Source of the DNA: Acanthosoma haemorrhoidale
Taxonomy: Eukaryota > Arthropoda > Insecta > Hemiptera > Acanthosomatidae
Length of the DNA stretch: 64,000 nt
Direction: 5' to 3'
Assembly: GCA_930367205.1 (NCBI GenBank)
Contig: OV884012.1
Location: 52,969,239 to 53,033,238 of the forward strand
Positions 35,451 through 47,390 of the stretch are shown in pieces. Position 1 is the first letter of the stretch. The number at the start of each line of letters is the position of its first letter. A model generated the notes under the pieces. That model did no database searches and was not told the DNA's origin. It was given only the letters and a program-made list of their open reading frames with translations. The position numbers and the translations under genes are program-made.

Positions 35451-36535
35451 AAAGACTCTCCTCCACAAAGATTATTTAACTGTAGATAGTAGTTTAATAA
35501 CTTCGAACTAGCATGATTTCTGCAATTTTTTATTTATCTGTTATTAATTCCTGCATTTTTAGTAATCTAAATTTTAAAGCACCAGAGATGACTGTTTGAC
35601 GGTAAGCGCTTTACCAAAAAAAAAGTTTTGTTTTTAAAACTAATTCTTTTGCACTGTTAACTGAAGTTGGAGCAGAGTGCCAGGAGCCCTACAGTAACGA
35701 CCCATGTAGAGGCATTATTAGTGAGGTGGCAATGAGTAAGCAGCCTAGGAGATGAGACACTACTGCAGCTCATTACTGACAGAGAACAGAGAACTGGGTA
35801 GCACATCCATCAGCAGGGGCGGCGAGATTGTGCTCTGAAATGAAGCAGCCGACTGCTGCTGCTGTTGGTAGCCCTTGAATACACAATTGCCAACTCCCGT
35901 GGCGATAAATTCTCCTGCAGGTTTACCAACTGACCGCCGGCTAATAAACAACTCACCTAGACTATTCACAGTCGGCTATATAGCCACCTCTATTCAATAT
36001 AAATGTTTCTCCTGCCCAAAATATTTCATTACAAGACAACCTTTTAACGTTCCTTTGCCTGCTTTCTCTTGTGCAAGCCAGGCAGAATATCATTTCAGTG
36101 GCGAGAGGGAGTCCTTGAACGTTTAAATTATTCGATACAAATTTACAACTACTGTCCTGAAAATCAACAAGTATGGGAATGTAGACTATGTTCTCGAGAG
36201 GAACGTATTTCGAGCGGGGCTATTCCAGGAGTCTGTTTTCTTTTTTAAATACTATGAGTTCAGTGCTGGTTCTTTTTTTTTTATGGTTTAAGCCAAAACC
36301 CTCTTTTATAAAGGGGTAGGCACAGGGCTTTACGTGCCCCCTGTTTGTACCGTTTCATAGCGAGAAAGGGGAAAAATATAACTGTTTCCACACGAACACG
36401 ATTAATTGATTGCTTTCTATTAAAAATCACTTTTAGGAATGCGATGATCACATTCTCAATAAATTAGGTCGTCGAGATCTTTAATTTGAGTCTCTACTCA
36501 ATACGATAAGGAAATTTATCTATTTTACGTAGTAA
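35451..36535. other. no gene; GC-richer patch at 35.66-36.1 kb
   Basis: Less AT-rich at 35660-36110, including the palindrome GGCTATATAGCC at about 35973-35984 and a GCTGCTGCTGTTGG tract. Frames on both strands overlap and none is recognised. Confidence 0.4.
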
Positions 36536-36539
36536 GTAG

Positions 36540-37377
36540 TTGTTTAATTATTGGTCTTGCCGGGCCGCTACCGCTGGCCTAAACCTAGTGGTGGGGAAAG
36601 AGTTAAGTGGTGATGATTTTGACAACTGCTTGGCGACGGGTTGCATCACTGACTCCATTTTTAGAGGTGTGTCCCGCCAGTGCACTGTGGTCAGGAGAAA
36701 AGGTACACGCTAAGTTTTAGGTAATTTATTAGTTCCTGGAATGACCACGTGTTACGATCGGTATCTGAGGGTATGCGAAAATCTTCGAAAACCGTCCGGA
36801 TCCCAAAGGCGAGTGTGAACAGGAGAGAGGTGGTACTGGACCGCTAGGGGGAAACGCTACTCGGATATTTTGGAGTCACCACTTCCTCGTTGGTTGCCTT
36901 TCTGAAGTCGATGACGCAGCAGGATCCATGGAGATATGAGTCTCCTGGCGATATGACAATGGTCTTTTTTTCTCTAGTGATGACAGTATGGGTTTGGATC
37001 CGTATTGCCCGGTTCAAGACTACGCCGGTATTATTGTCAGACGACGTCGTGGGTGCAGTCATCGCGCTCTCTGCTGGCAATAGTTTTCTTCATGTCATCA
37101 GAGACGCCCAGATCAATTCGTGTTGGTGTGAAGTACTCTCCTAAAAGGTGTAAGGGTTTTCTGCATGTTCGATCGCCGACACTACACCCGAGATCTTTCT
37201 TTACCGATCTGCGCTGGCCGAGAAGGACTTCGCGTACCGGGAACATATTGTCCCGTCCTTCTTTGTCCAACTCGTCGAAGGAATCGCCCGAGGGCTCTGT
37301 GAGGTTTGACAAATGCCTTCGTCCATCATACGTTGGAATTATTTCTTGGCTCGATTTGATAACCTACTTATAATTAT
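36540..37377 (+). mobile_element. LTR C1 with a little internal 3' sequence
   Basis: The LTR starts at TGTGTCCCGCCAGTGCACTG (36668) and is taken to end near ACTTATAATTA (about 37377). The start matches LTR B1/B2, and the flanking TGACTCCATTTTTAGAGG matches the internal end of the minus-strand copy at 46842. The body shares CGTGGTCATT/AATGACCACG blocks with LTR C2. About 125 bp of internal DNA precedes it. The open frames at 36844-37373 on both strands are unlikely to be genes, since they lie wholly within the LTR. Confidence 0.6.
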
Positions 37378-38265
37378 AGAAAAATATAAAATAATTATTT
37401 AATCAATGCCGCTTACTCCTAAATTATGGTAAATGCCTTTATTTCCATGTCTCTTCATATCACATGTAAAAACATGTGAGCACGGTCAGTTTTAATGAAT
37501 TTTAGTGTAGAATTTTAACATATTATTAACACACATATTATTAACCAGGAGGTGGGTATCATTTGCTTGGTACTCTACTTAATATTATATATTTCTTTTT
37601 AATTGTAATTAATTTATTAATGACACTTTATCGTTTTTGATACGATTGTTTATATTTTTACTATTACTGGGGCATCAAATTACCATGTAAAATATTATCT
37701 CTAAATGAGACAGAGTCTGAATCAAATAATAAAATTTTAATCTCATATCTATGTAATTTAAATTAAAAAAACCCATAAATTCATAAATTCACGACTATGA
37801 ACACATTTTGTTAATACCAACTAATTAATATTTTAATGACCCCGTGCTTGTGTTTTCTGACCTAGAAAATATTTTTATTTTTTTAACAATACCTAATGGC
37901 ACCTCATACAATTGCTGAAGGCTGGAAAGAGGACTTTTTGTGATTCAGTACGATCATAGCTCAAAGACTCCAGGGCGACAAGGTTAAGGTTCCTCATCAC
38001 CCGCATGATAAGAGTCTAACTATTATTTCAAAAACGTTAGTTCTTTCATGGATTATGAGAAATACTTATTATAAATATCTTATATTATTGATTATTCGAT
38101 TAAAACAATTGCAGGCAGTAAGATAGGGTGCTACTTGATGACACCCTTACTAGTATGTGAGCATGTGGCATGTATATAAACATGCCAAGAGATGTATTCT
38201 ATTTATTATTGGCTCGAATGGAACAAGGAGCCAAAGGTAACTTGTAATAGTGTCCGTTATCCGGA
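37378..38265. other. no recognisable gene
   Basis: Strongly AT-rich, nothing recognised. Confidence 0.5.
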
Positions 38266-38267
38266 AT

Positions 38268-38390
38268 GAGACTTAAAAGACAAGAACTCCACATTAAGTG
38301 CGAGGAACTGTCAATCAGGCCTTAAGAAACATGTAGATCAGCAAACAACCCCTCAAACATCAAGCGCATTCAATTCTTCAAAAGTAGAGT
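38268..38390 (+). mobile_element. short Jockey-like LINE RT fragment
   Basis: Reads RLKRQELH, then KCEEL, and after a deletion NIKRIQFF, in the order of the RT tails at 0.4 and 30.5 kb (RLKRQEL, then SNIK(R/W)(I/M)QSFQ). About 120 bp with an internal deletion. Confidence 0.5.
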
Positions 38391-39645
38391 AAATGTAAAT
38401 GTATAATTGTGTTATAAATGCGTTCTTTTTTCACAATCGAGTACCCTTGTTGTTATCTATTGCCCAGATGGTAATTTTCTACAAACATTTATTATTAATA
38501 AAAAACAATGTACGTCAAAATTTAGAATGTTGTTTTACCACCACCACAGCCCATTAGCTGATCTTCTTTAATAAACTGTCAAGTTAGTCATAGTATTGTA
38601 GGAGTCCTACATCCGTAACATTTTAAGATAAGAAGCCCATAACCCAGACCTCGGGCAAAAAATGGTAGCCATCGGATTTCTTTATTTACACTGCTCGGTG
38701 TTAGGGAGCCCAGGGGTGGAACGATAAGTCCTTGTTCTAGGTCCTGAGGGAGGCACTGGAAATACACGGCTGGATTTCCCAAGGGCAGCTCTTGGTCTCG
38801 GCTAAAAACACGGAATCGGCTATTTTCTGATATTTCTTGGGAATTCAGGGAATCTACTACCTCCGAGCTACGATCAAATTTCATCATTAGGTCAGCCTCT
38901 TTCTTCTTCTACCTCCATTTTCTGTTGTAGAACCTTTATTTTTTTCACCAACAAATATATTACTAGCTGGTCCAAGGAAAAATAGCCTAGCCATTATTGC
39001 TTATTATTTAAAAGATTTTTTACCGATTACATTTTTTCCGACTTTTTTCTCTCTCAATAATTCTCATAATTTTGTTTAACAGTTACATTATAGTTGCCAG
39101 ACGCCAGAGCGCCTCTAAACCAAAACAAAAAAAAGCACTTAACGTATAATAATAAAATAATATTTCCTTATTTACATGTGGGAAAAGAACAAAACAGAAA
39201 GCCTAAATTATTTGAGAGATAAAATAAATGTCTTTATGTTTCTAACTATACCAACAAATTATATGCCAGGTTGTTTTTCATAACAAATTTTATTAACTCA
39301 ATGTAACTGGATTTACAATTTTTAAAAATGTTTGAACCACTTCCTGGTCTATTTTATGTATGAAGTCGATGTCTGTAGTTGCGTGATGGCCGTCTTCGTA
39401 GAATATTACGCCTAAATATTTCTCAGTATGGGACCATTTTTTTTTTTTCAATTTTGAAATAGATTTAATTTTTTTATGCAATACAGTTCCAATAATTCAT
39501 AATGCCAAGGGACCGAATTATCGAGATTTTCGAAATAGCGGGATTACGAATTATTAAAGGAAAAATTCAAATTAAGTTTTTATTAAAATTCCATATATGT
39601 ACAATGTACATATATAATACTATGTACAAAGAAACTAAACTATAT
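38391..39645. other. no recognisable gene
   Basis: AT-rich. The minus-strand frame at 38588-38887 lies in a less AT-rich patch but shows no family motif. Confidence 0.45.
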
Positions 39646-39649
39646 ACGT

Positions 39650-39786
39650 AATAAGTTATTCGTTCGAATTTTTAGTCTATGTACCGCCGAAGCGAGTACT
39701 AACTTATTAACTTATTGCCTTATAAAAGGCAGATTGTAATTATAGCACAATAAAGGAATATAATAATAATAATAAATAAGTTATTC
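39650..39786 (+). mobile_element. minimal LINE 3'-end insertion (113 bp) with 12-bp duplication
   Basis: The 3' tail ACTTATTGCCTTATAAAAGG through GGCAGATTGTAATTATAGCA and CAATAAAGG, followed by an AAT repeat, is flanked by AATAAGTTATTC at 39650-39661 and 39775-39786. The insert (39662-39774) is a severely 5'-truncated copy. Its first 45 bp do not match other copies and may be filler. It carries the TATAGCACAATAAAG tail variant, like copy A and the 54.06-kb tail. Confidence 0.85.
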
Positions 39787-41282
39787 TTGATAAAAAAAAT
39801 ACCTGAAGCGATAAAAAAAATTTATTATTGTTATTTTTTTTTCAGGCGGAGGGATTGTTGGCGCATTTGATTAACTGCATTGCCCAGGGTCACAAAATCA
39901 TAGAAAACATCGTCATTTACACAATTTATGGTCATTAAAATGACGTAAACTATTGATGTAAGCTTTCGCCTACTTAAAAAAATACAAACAAATGGACAGA
40001 CACTTATGGGCACGCTTTGAAATAATGGTGAAACCGCACTGAATTGAAGTGAAAATAAAGGCTATCGATTAAAAAGTAAACAGAAAAAAATGCAAACAAA
40101 AGTAATTAAAAGAATTGAAGAGTGAGAAGGACAAGTTTTTTTTTTCGAATGACGGTCAACATATTGTCAACGAATTACAAAGGGGACTGAAATGCATATA
40201 TATTTTTATTTTTTTCCACGAATAACCGCGATTTTTCCAAGGGAACGGCCTTTATTACGATTAAGTTCGATTTACGAATTAAAGGGATACGAATGACCGA
40301 GATCGTACTCTAAATATAATACTACGGACGATGGAAGTTGTGAATCAATATAGAAAGTGGCATTACTTCGCCTAAGTTTCTTCAAAACTTATTTAATAAT
40401 TGTAAATAACTATTCTGTTGTTTCAATTAAAAATACTTCATTTCTTGAAACATCTTGGAATCTGAAAACCATCTTATCAACAAATTAAAAAGCCAACAAT
40501 GAATATCTTAATCATTAATATAATAAATAACCCGTTAAATATCGAAAGTATATTATTATCCCTCAAAACTTTATTTTCACATTTTAAACATCCCCCAAAA
40601 AACACGCCGTTTTACGCTGTCTGATTTCAAGAGTCTTGATTGATTTCCTCCTGAACTTGCAGTAAAAATATGTGAGTTTATCAAATTGTGTTATGTGTGT
40701 TCGACCCCAACATAGGAATTCAATGTAAAAATAGAATTAATATTAAGAGATATAATTATCGAGGTGAAAGCTAAAAGGCACTAATGACGGTATATCAGTT
40801 ATAAATGGTTGCAGATGTTACACCGTTGTAATAAGTAAGGTTTAATAGTTAACGTGTATGACATTTGTAATATTTTCCATTATTTCTATTCTTACGAGAT
40901 TTGATCATAGTTCATCAAAACATTTTTAAATATTTTATTATAAAATTTAACTCTATACACATGAAATACGTATATTTGACCACCACGTTAATTTATTAAA
41001 GGAAATTACTTTGGGATCAGATTCAATTGGGACAAATATTAAATTAATTGAATATTTTTGAGCAATGCATAACTTTGTACAACTTTACGCGAATGAAATA
41101 CGCTTAGGATTTGATTGAGGAATCAAATCTGTTAGTAGTGGAATAGTTAGATAGCATCCCATTTAAATCAAATATTTTAACTATTCTACTTCAGTGTTGA
41201 GGGTAAGTCAGGTAATAATAAAATCTATAGATATATGCATCTATAGAAAAAATAAATCCATTATATATTTCTTATTATATAC
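39787..41282. other. no recognisable gene
   Basis: Very AT-rich, no recognised feature. Confidence 0.5.
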
Positions 41283-41509
41283 ATATAGTTAAATGCTGAC
41301 TCAGCGCGCTATCAGCTCCTTATTATAATGCTGACCACAGTCCTTTGCTATCCTATATATGAGCCTCCTCGCTTAGAGATAAGCAATCCCCTTCTGTGAT
41401 TCATTCATGTACGTTCATTTAGCTGGTTCATTTTAAAACTTTGTGTAGTGTAAATTAAATAAAGTCCTTTTTAAAAAGATCAACAGCTTTGCAACTGCTT
41501 TAATTATAT
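41283..41509 (+). mobile_element. errantivirus-type solo LTR in a TA tract
   Basis: A 219-bp unit (41287-41505) starts AGTTAAATGC and ends TTTAATT, in the AGT...AATT style of Drosophila 17.6/297-type LTRs. It is flanked by ATAT on both sides (41283-41286 and 41506-41509) as a 4-bp target duplication. It contains a TATA box TATATATG at 41354-41361 and AATAAA at 41458-41463 in the right order for an LTR. No internal region is present, so it is probably a solo LTR formed by LTR-LTR recombination. Confidence 0.6.
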
Positions 41510-44320
41510 ATATATTCTTTTTTTCTTATATTGTTTGCGATTCGGATATAGTTGTATATCAGATATATTAGCGTATCGGATGCAAGAAAGTGTCAAAAGG
41601 AATAAAATAAAACCCCTTTGTTTCACCGATTATTGATACCATTTGTATGTTTAATATAATTTCAATATGTTGATATTTAAACATAATCTAGTTTGGAACA
41701 TTCAATTATGTATTTGTATTATAAATTATGTTCAGAAAATCTAGGCTATAATTGTTAGGGTCCCTCCACAAAATGTATATAATTAATTAAAAACGAGATA
41801 ATTATTCATAAAATATACCTGTACATTTTGGTTGTAATACATTGAAAATTAGTGTATACTGAAGAAGTAGTTAAATATCACTCCATGGCAATAACATGCA
41901 AAGGGGGGCCGAGATAATAAATAGCCGCGGACGAACAGCGTTAAATACACAGTAAACAGAGGCCGGATTGTGTTTGGCAAACGTGCGTATCCCGACCATG
42001 GTTCTAATCCAGAACAAATAGGCCATCTCCCGCAGTGGCAGCGGTAGCAGTGTGCTTGGACCCACAGGCTGGCAGGACCCTATTAATAGGTTCAACTTGT
42101 CCAAATATCCAATGATTGGATCGCGTCGCCATAATAGATCATGTTTGGCCGTCCATTATTGGTTGACAGTTTGATAACCGTTGTCCTATTGGCCTCTTCA
42201 AACCTCCTAAAATTAGGGACCGTTTAACAGTTGATTGAATCGCTGGAACATCCATTGCTGCTTTTTATGACTAAGGAGTTCAGATAGAGCTTCTAATCCA
42301 TTTTGAATTTTATGAAAAAACGTAAGTGCTTTATTTACCTGAATTGGAAAGAAATAACAATTTAAGTAAATATATTGATGCAAAATATAATGTGAAGTAG
42401 CCCTATTGATTAGATGTTTAGGCCTGGAGTATTTTGAGATCCATTGCATTTGAAGATACATGTTGCAGGTTCAAACACACAGGGTGGATACTCTTCAATT
42501 GATTTTTTTCCTATTAACTTGATTTTTTTTCAGGAAAAATAGTCCAGGGAGCTCAGTAGATAGATTAATTTCCGCGCCTTGAAGTTTTTTTTATGCGATT
42601 GTCGAAAAAGGATGTAAATCAGTATTCTTTACAGATTATAAACAATCCGCAACCTTTCTTTATATTCGTCAAATCTACGGGGGTATAATAATCAAAAATC
42701 AGATATTGGCCTTGTCAGGTATTAAAAGACAAGCCTTATTCTGTTTGCTAATTCTTTATGTTCGATTCGCGCTTCCATCTTTTTTTTTCTTCTAGCCAAC
42801 TGTGTTACCTAGTGTCATCAGGAATGCCTCCAAGCTTAGAACAATTGCCATTGGATGAATGAAAATTCCTCCAGCCCTTTATGTCCGGCCTTGCTGGCTG
42901 GGGGTACTTGAAATTACCTGTAAGCTCTTTTGTTGGATAGTTTTTACCGGGTGGAATTCCATTTAATTCATTTGTCTTCCTTTTAATTCTTTTTATTTTC
43001 AGTTAACTCCTGTACGATTGGGATTTATTTGCATGGATTCCGTTGGGAATTGCAGTCACTTTTATCCTATTGAGGAATGTAGCCTTCATTATCTCTAACG
43101 TCCCTGTTGCTGACCTTAAGTACTTTTTGTTCTTTCGATGGGAAAATACCTGGTTCTATGACCATGACGTTTTTTTTTTTTCAATTTGTGGTCAGAGAAT
43201 TCACTTCAATAAAATTTGGTGGATACACCGGCACGTATTTCTTTATATTGTAATTATTATATTACATCTTTCGTTTAATACCTCGTTAATTCATTCAATG
43301 CTAGGTTGTATATATATGTTATCTTATGACCGGAAGCTACATTAGTTGGTTCATTTAGTATGTAAAGCTACGCTTTGTGGACATGTGCTTCTATTTATAT
43401 CTTAAAAGTTAAAAATACTTCGGAAAATGCTGTTTTTTAAAAATAGATTCTTAGATCATATTTAGCATGATTAGTGGATATCACAGTGGTATGGGGAAAT
43501 GTACGAACTTTCCTGGTTTTTGGCCATTGGTACATTGTCAGTAAGAACTTGAGGTAGAACAGAGGCAAGGGGAGTGGCTTGCTCTAGGAATCAGCTGTAT
43601 CGCTGTAGCTAGACTACCTCTGCAGAGGACCTGGCGGTGGGCCAGCCAGTGGCAGTATTCATTACCGATGGTGGAAGAGGTCCAGCCGCTGTTTTATAAC
43701 CACGTCTTCAGAGGCACTAAATCACTTACCGGGCCATCGATGGCGAGTGCCGATGCCAAAACCGCTAATTCCATGGGCTTTTGTTCCCACTTCTTTCCCT
43801 GCATCCTCCAATTTTTTGGTTTTGACATGATAAATGATCGGAGAGGGGGAGAGGGATGAGTTGGAGTTTTAGGCAAAACGACTTTCAACGGGAGGACTGC
43901 ACATTCAAGCAGCAGTAAATGGTAAGGTAAGGCTAGTGAAAATAAGTGCGATTCCATGATTATTCTCTAAGAGATAAATATATTCAAGGAGGAAAACCTT
44001 TTAGTCAACATAAGTTAATAATAAAATAGAAAGAAACTTTCCGACGTGCTTTCGCTATCTTAAGTAATTTACAGTCCAAGTAATCCAAGCAAATGAATAT
44101 ATTTTAAGTGCTTAAGTGTGCACCTCACTAGAACAGAAAATTCATTTTTTACTGTCTAATTCCTATCGATATAAACAACAGAATGAATTTCGGTATTGGT
44201 AATGTTTGTCACCTAGAAAGTATCTACCTTACTAAATAAAAATACCTAATTGTCAACTTACTTAAAAAAAAAAGTTCTCATGACACAATTATTTTTAATG
44301 TTGGCTTCCTTAAACTCATG
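41510..44320. other. no gene; unique-looking stretches at 41.9-42.2 and 43.55-43.95 kb
   Basis: Two less AT-rich patches carry open frames on both strands (for example 41871-42104 minus, 43694-43957 minus) without recognisable motifs. They could be conserved non-coding DNA, which the sequence alone cannot show. Confidence 0.4.
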
Positions 44321-44324
44321 TTAC

Positions 44325-44480
44325 TATTTTTTTTTATAGAAATAGAAGAAATACATTTATACTCCCTTGGCTGAGTGAACCCAAACCATAAAGAAACACC
44401 TCTCAGTTAAATCATGAATCGAACACAGGTCTCCACAGTTAGGAGTCAGGATGCTTACCACTAGGCTACAGGTTTGCCAG
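44325..44480 (-). mobile_element. tRNA-derived SINE
   Basis: The minus strand has an A box TAGCCTAGTGG (plus 44458-44468) and a B box TGTTCGATTCA (plus 44415-44425) spaced as in a tRNA promoter. A tRNA-unrelated region (GGTTTGGGTTCACTCAGCC) follows, then an A-rich tail (poly-T on the plus strand at about 44328-44336). The tRNA-like part does not fold as a normal tRNA at the acceptor, so I call a SINE, not a tRNA gene. RNA polymerase III would transcribe it internally. Clear target-site duplications were not found. Confidence 0.65.
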
Positions 44481-44724
44481 TCTAAATAATGTAATCAAAT
44501 TGTAATGTATCACTTGTCATAGAAGATCATTTATGAAGAATAATCGACACTTTTGAGATCGTAGAGAAATCTGCCCTAGCATAGAATATTTTTTTTTTGG
44601 AACTTTTCTAAGCTTTTCATTAAGTTCTGATTGCTTGTAGAAAAAAAACCTCCTTCTTTCAGCTTCTTTTAAGATTATGCAGTTAAATGTAGCCATAAAA
44701 CAATTATAATCATGAATATAAGGT

Positions 44725-45540
44725 GTCGGGTTGCCACTAGGGGAGTGCCTAATCACTCTAGCCCTGGCGACAAGTGCGGATTGTTGTAGTTTATAACATG
44801 GACCATTGTTCCATGCTGGCGTTAATATCTGACTTATTTATGCTAGGTATGTGTCCCGACAATACACTATGTTCAAGAGAAGAGGTACAGAGGTTTCATA
44901 AAGAATAAGACCAGTTTTCAGAGTTCGGGCGGGAGACCGGCAGCATCACAGGTACAAGTCGGCAGAGGGTCTGCAAGGAGGCTGAAAGGCAAGGTGCCAG
45001 ACGCAGAGGCGCTGAGGAGAGAGTGGGCGACGAGGAGTCTAATAGACTGACTTCCAGGGCCAAGTGGCCCTGGTGTAAAGCTACACCTAGTAACTGCGGA
45101 TGAAGAGAGATTGAGAGTGGAAGACTGAGTTCCGCGTAAAGCGTCCAAGTGAGGGCAGAAAGACTGAGTGGGCTTACAGGGTGCAACGCCCTGGTTTAAA
45201 TAGTATTTCCCCTTCCTACCGGAAGGTGGAACTGGCCTGAAAGGGGTATGTTTATGATGGCACACCTGCACCTCTGTCACAAGGCGCGTGACCGGAGACA
45301 AGGGTCGCTTAGTTTATAGCCGTTTATGGCTGCTAGATGGTAACCCTTGGTCTAAAAGGGTCTCGTTTATGATGGCCAGGTGGCTCACCCTCTCAGGTTT
45401 ATTGCTGACGACCGTCGACCCTCTTGTGACTTGTTTTACGACTGCTGGTCCCGCGCGTGGTTTATTACCAGAAGCTTTTACCTTGATTTACATTAAATTA
45501 CAATACATTATATATGCACTAGAGTATAGGGTAATTTAAC
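44725..45540 (+). mobile_element. LTR B2 with internal 3' piece
   Basis: The internal piece 44725-44849 matches 20415-20542. The LTR runs from TGTGTCCCGACAATACAC (44850) to about GTATAGGGTAATTTAAC (45540). It has a TATA-like GGTTTAAATAG at 45193-45203 and a perfect dyad CCTTCC-TACC-GGAAGG at 45211-45226. It is longer than B1 in its middle. The frames at 44896-45301 (minus) and 45288-45539 (plus) lie within the LTR and are probably not genes. The right end abuts an RT fragment on the minus strand. Confidence 0.65.
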
Positions 45541-45985
45541 TTATGTAGTAGACGGAGGGACAGATTGGGTGAGGTTAGCAAGTGCGAAAGCCGGTAAGAC
45601 CTCTTTCGCACTGTTTTTAGTTTACTACGAATGTGAGTAGAGAAATAGAGATGCCGATCCATTTTTATACCCAGATAGTAGAATGAGGAAACTGGCGAGT
45701 TCTCTTGTCCTCCTATACTATATGATTTTGGCAAAGCTTTTTTGCCCTTTTGGTAAGAGAAGATTACGCAGCCGGTCTTCCTGGCGTTCAAATTAATGTT
45801 CAACTTGCCCAGCCTGTCACTGATTACGTTGCAAGCTGACTCAGCCTGTGTGAGTGCTCTTTGTGCATTCATACTGTTGCTGTAAACCGCAATGTCGTCG
45901 GCAAAAGCGATTACCGTCGCTTTCTTATAGCTTGTCCCAACAATTTCAGATGTGTACATGCTGAAGAGAACTGGAGACTTTTACT
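45541..45985 (-). pseudogene. non-LTR reverse transcriptase fragment
   Basis: The minus strand reads SPVLFSMYTSEIV, then IAFADDIAVYSN (the FADD catalytic pair), NINLNARKTGCVIF, FYYLGIKMDRHLYFSTHI and LRLLHKLNY. This is the palm-to-thumb order of CR1/Jockey-type reverse transcriptases (SPLLFN.Y..D, (Y/F)ADD, N..KT, YLG..LD..L....HI). The open frame of 146 codons starts at an internal Met after the LFSM motif and ends inside LTR sequence. It differs in sequence from the abundant family at 30.2 kb. Upstream to about 46160 the frame continues, but I do not recognise it. Confidence 0.7.
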
Positions 45986-46169
45986 TTTTAAGGATGATTT
46001 TGTGAACATCGGGTATTTCAATTCGTCGAGTGATTCGTTTGTTTCCAACCATATAATCCAGGGATAAGACATTTTCTGGCCTGAGTTATGGATTCTCGAC
46101 ATGCTTGGAGGGTTTCTGAATTTTGCCGCATAGTCTTTCCAATATGGCTGTGTAGTGGCCACCTCTTAA

Positions 46170-47390
46170 TTATGAATAATTATAAGTTCCCCTCTTCTCG
46201 TATCATACCTCGTATCTATGTCATCAAATGAATATAAGAAAATATGTATCTATGTTTCAATATTTTTAATAATGCTTATGACGTCAGTCGTAGTGGGGGA
46301 GAATATAGTGGGGAGAACAGCTGCTGGTGGGGATGGCTCCCCATCACGACTGGCCGGCTATATAAACCGCGGATCCTCAGATAGACGCCAGAAAGAAACA
46401 AACCGGCACCTTGAACACTTCTCTCTCTCTCTCAGCACTGGCGCTTGCTGCTCTACTCAAAACCATGGTCTTCTCATTCAACTACCTCCGCATCTCTCTC
46501 TCCTAACCTCGTTATGTTTTAGTCCAGCGTTGTCATACCCCACACCTTCCTAGTGGGAATCTCTGCCTCCGTCTCGCTAAATCTAGCACTTCCTTTAGAG
46601 AGACCTCTCCCTCAGGGACGACGGTGGCCGTGGCCCTACAAACTTACCAGTAGCGTCTCCCAAGGCAATCTGCCTTTAAGCGTCTGCTTCTCTCCGGTTC
46701 GCACTCGTCTTTGTGATCCGAACTGTTTTCGCCTACTCTTAGACACCGAGTGTGAATTCGTGGTCATTTCAAGACCACGCAAACTACCTAAAAACCTACC
46801 CTGTTCCTCTTCTCCTTAACAAAGTGCTTTGTCGGGGCACACGCCTTCTATAGATCTTATGGAGTCAGATCAAAGTGAATTAGGCTGCCCGCCGACTAGG
46901 CCGGCGGCTAGGGTGAAAGACCATAGGTCCACCCGCTCTATCTCTTTTTGGGCGCTCGCTGGACGTTGGCTAAGAGGTTGTAGTGACCGTAGCTCGCGGT
47001 GGGCTTCAATACTATTCAGTAGTGTTGTTCACTACTGATCAGATACCCTCTACTATAATGTCAGCTACGGCTTGGACGGTTCTGAGGCATTATTCTTCAG
47101 CATTGAATTTTCAGGACTAATAGAACTCTGGATTCTCGAAGCGAATTCACGCCGCTTTCATTCACCTTGACCACATCACCATTTGCCACACTAAATTCGT
47201 ACACAAACACACGAAAACGGAAGCACTCAAAGTTTAGTCAATTTAAAGACCACACTACCATAACACTACAACAATGGAGCTACAACTGGAGGAGGGACGT
47301 TTTGAGAGAGGGCGAATGCTATAGTACTTGCAGGAAAAGTCGTATGATCTTTAGGGCCTCCTGATGTGGAAACGCCAGTCTTGCTGACGA
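46170..47390 (-). mobile_element. LTR C2 and adjoining internal sequence
   Basis: On the minus strand, internal sequence (47390-46842) is followed by an LTR from TGTGCCCCGACAAAGCAC (46841) to about 46170. The internal end TGACTCCAT..AGAAGG matches C1. A TATA-like TTTATATAG (minus; plus 46358-46368) precedes a GGGGA-TGGC-TCCCC dyad (plus 46329-46342). The internal part holds a short minus-strand frame with VSTSGGPKDHTTFPASTIA, of unknown type. The plus-strand frames at 46218-47364 are probably fortuitous. Confidence 0.55.

Noticed and set aside
36844..37373. Overlapping open frames of 78-122 codons on both strands
   Set aside because: They lie within an LTR that has relatives at 20.5, 44.9 and 46.8 kb. 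No protein motif is seen.
44401..44470. A tRNA gene on the minus strand
   Set aside because: A and B boxes are present, but the acceptor stem does not pair and a SINE body and A tail follow.
44896..45301. Two long minus-strand frames rich in Ser/Leu/Pro
   Set aside because: They lie in LTR B2 and read through its promoter region in different frames.
46218..46819. Plus-strand frames and a TATATAAA suggesting a plus-strand promoter and gene
   Set aside because: The TATA is nearly palindromic, and the surrounding LTR is minus-oriented by homology of its ends and internal flank.
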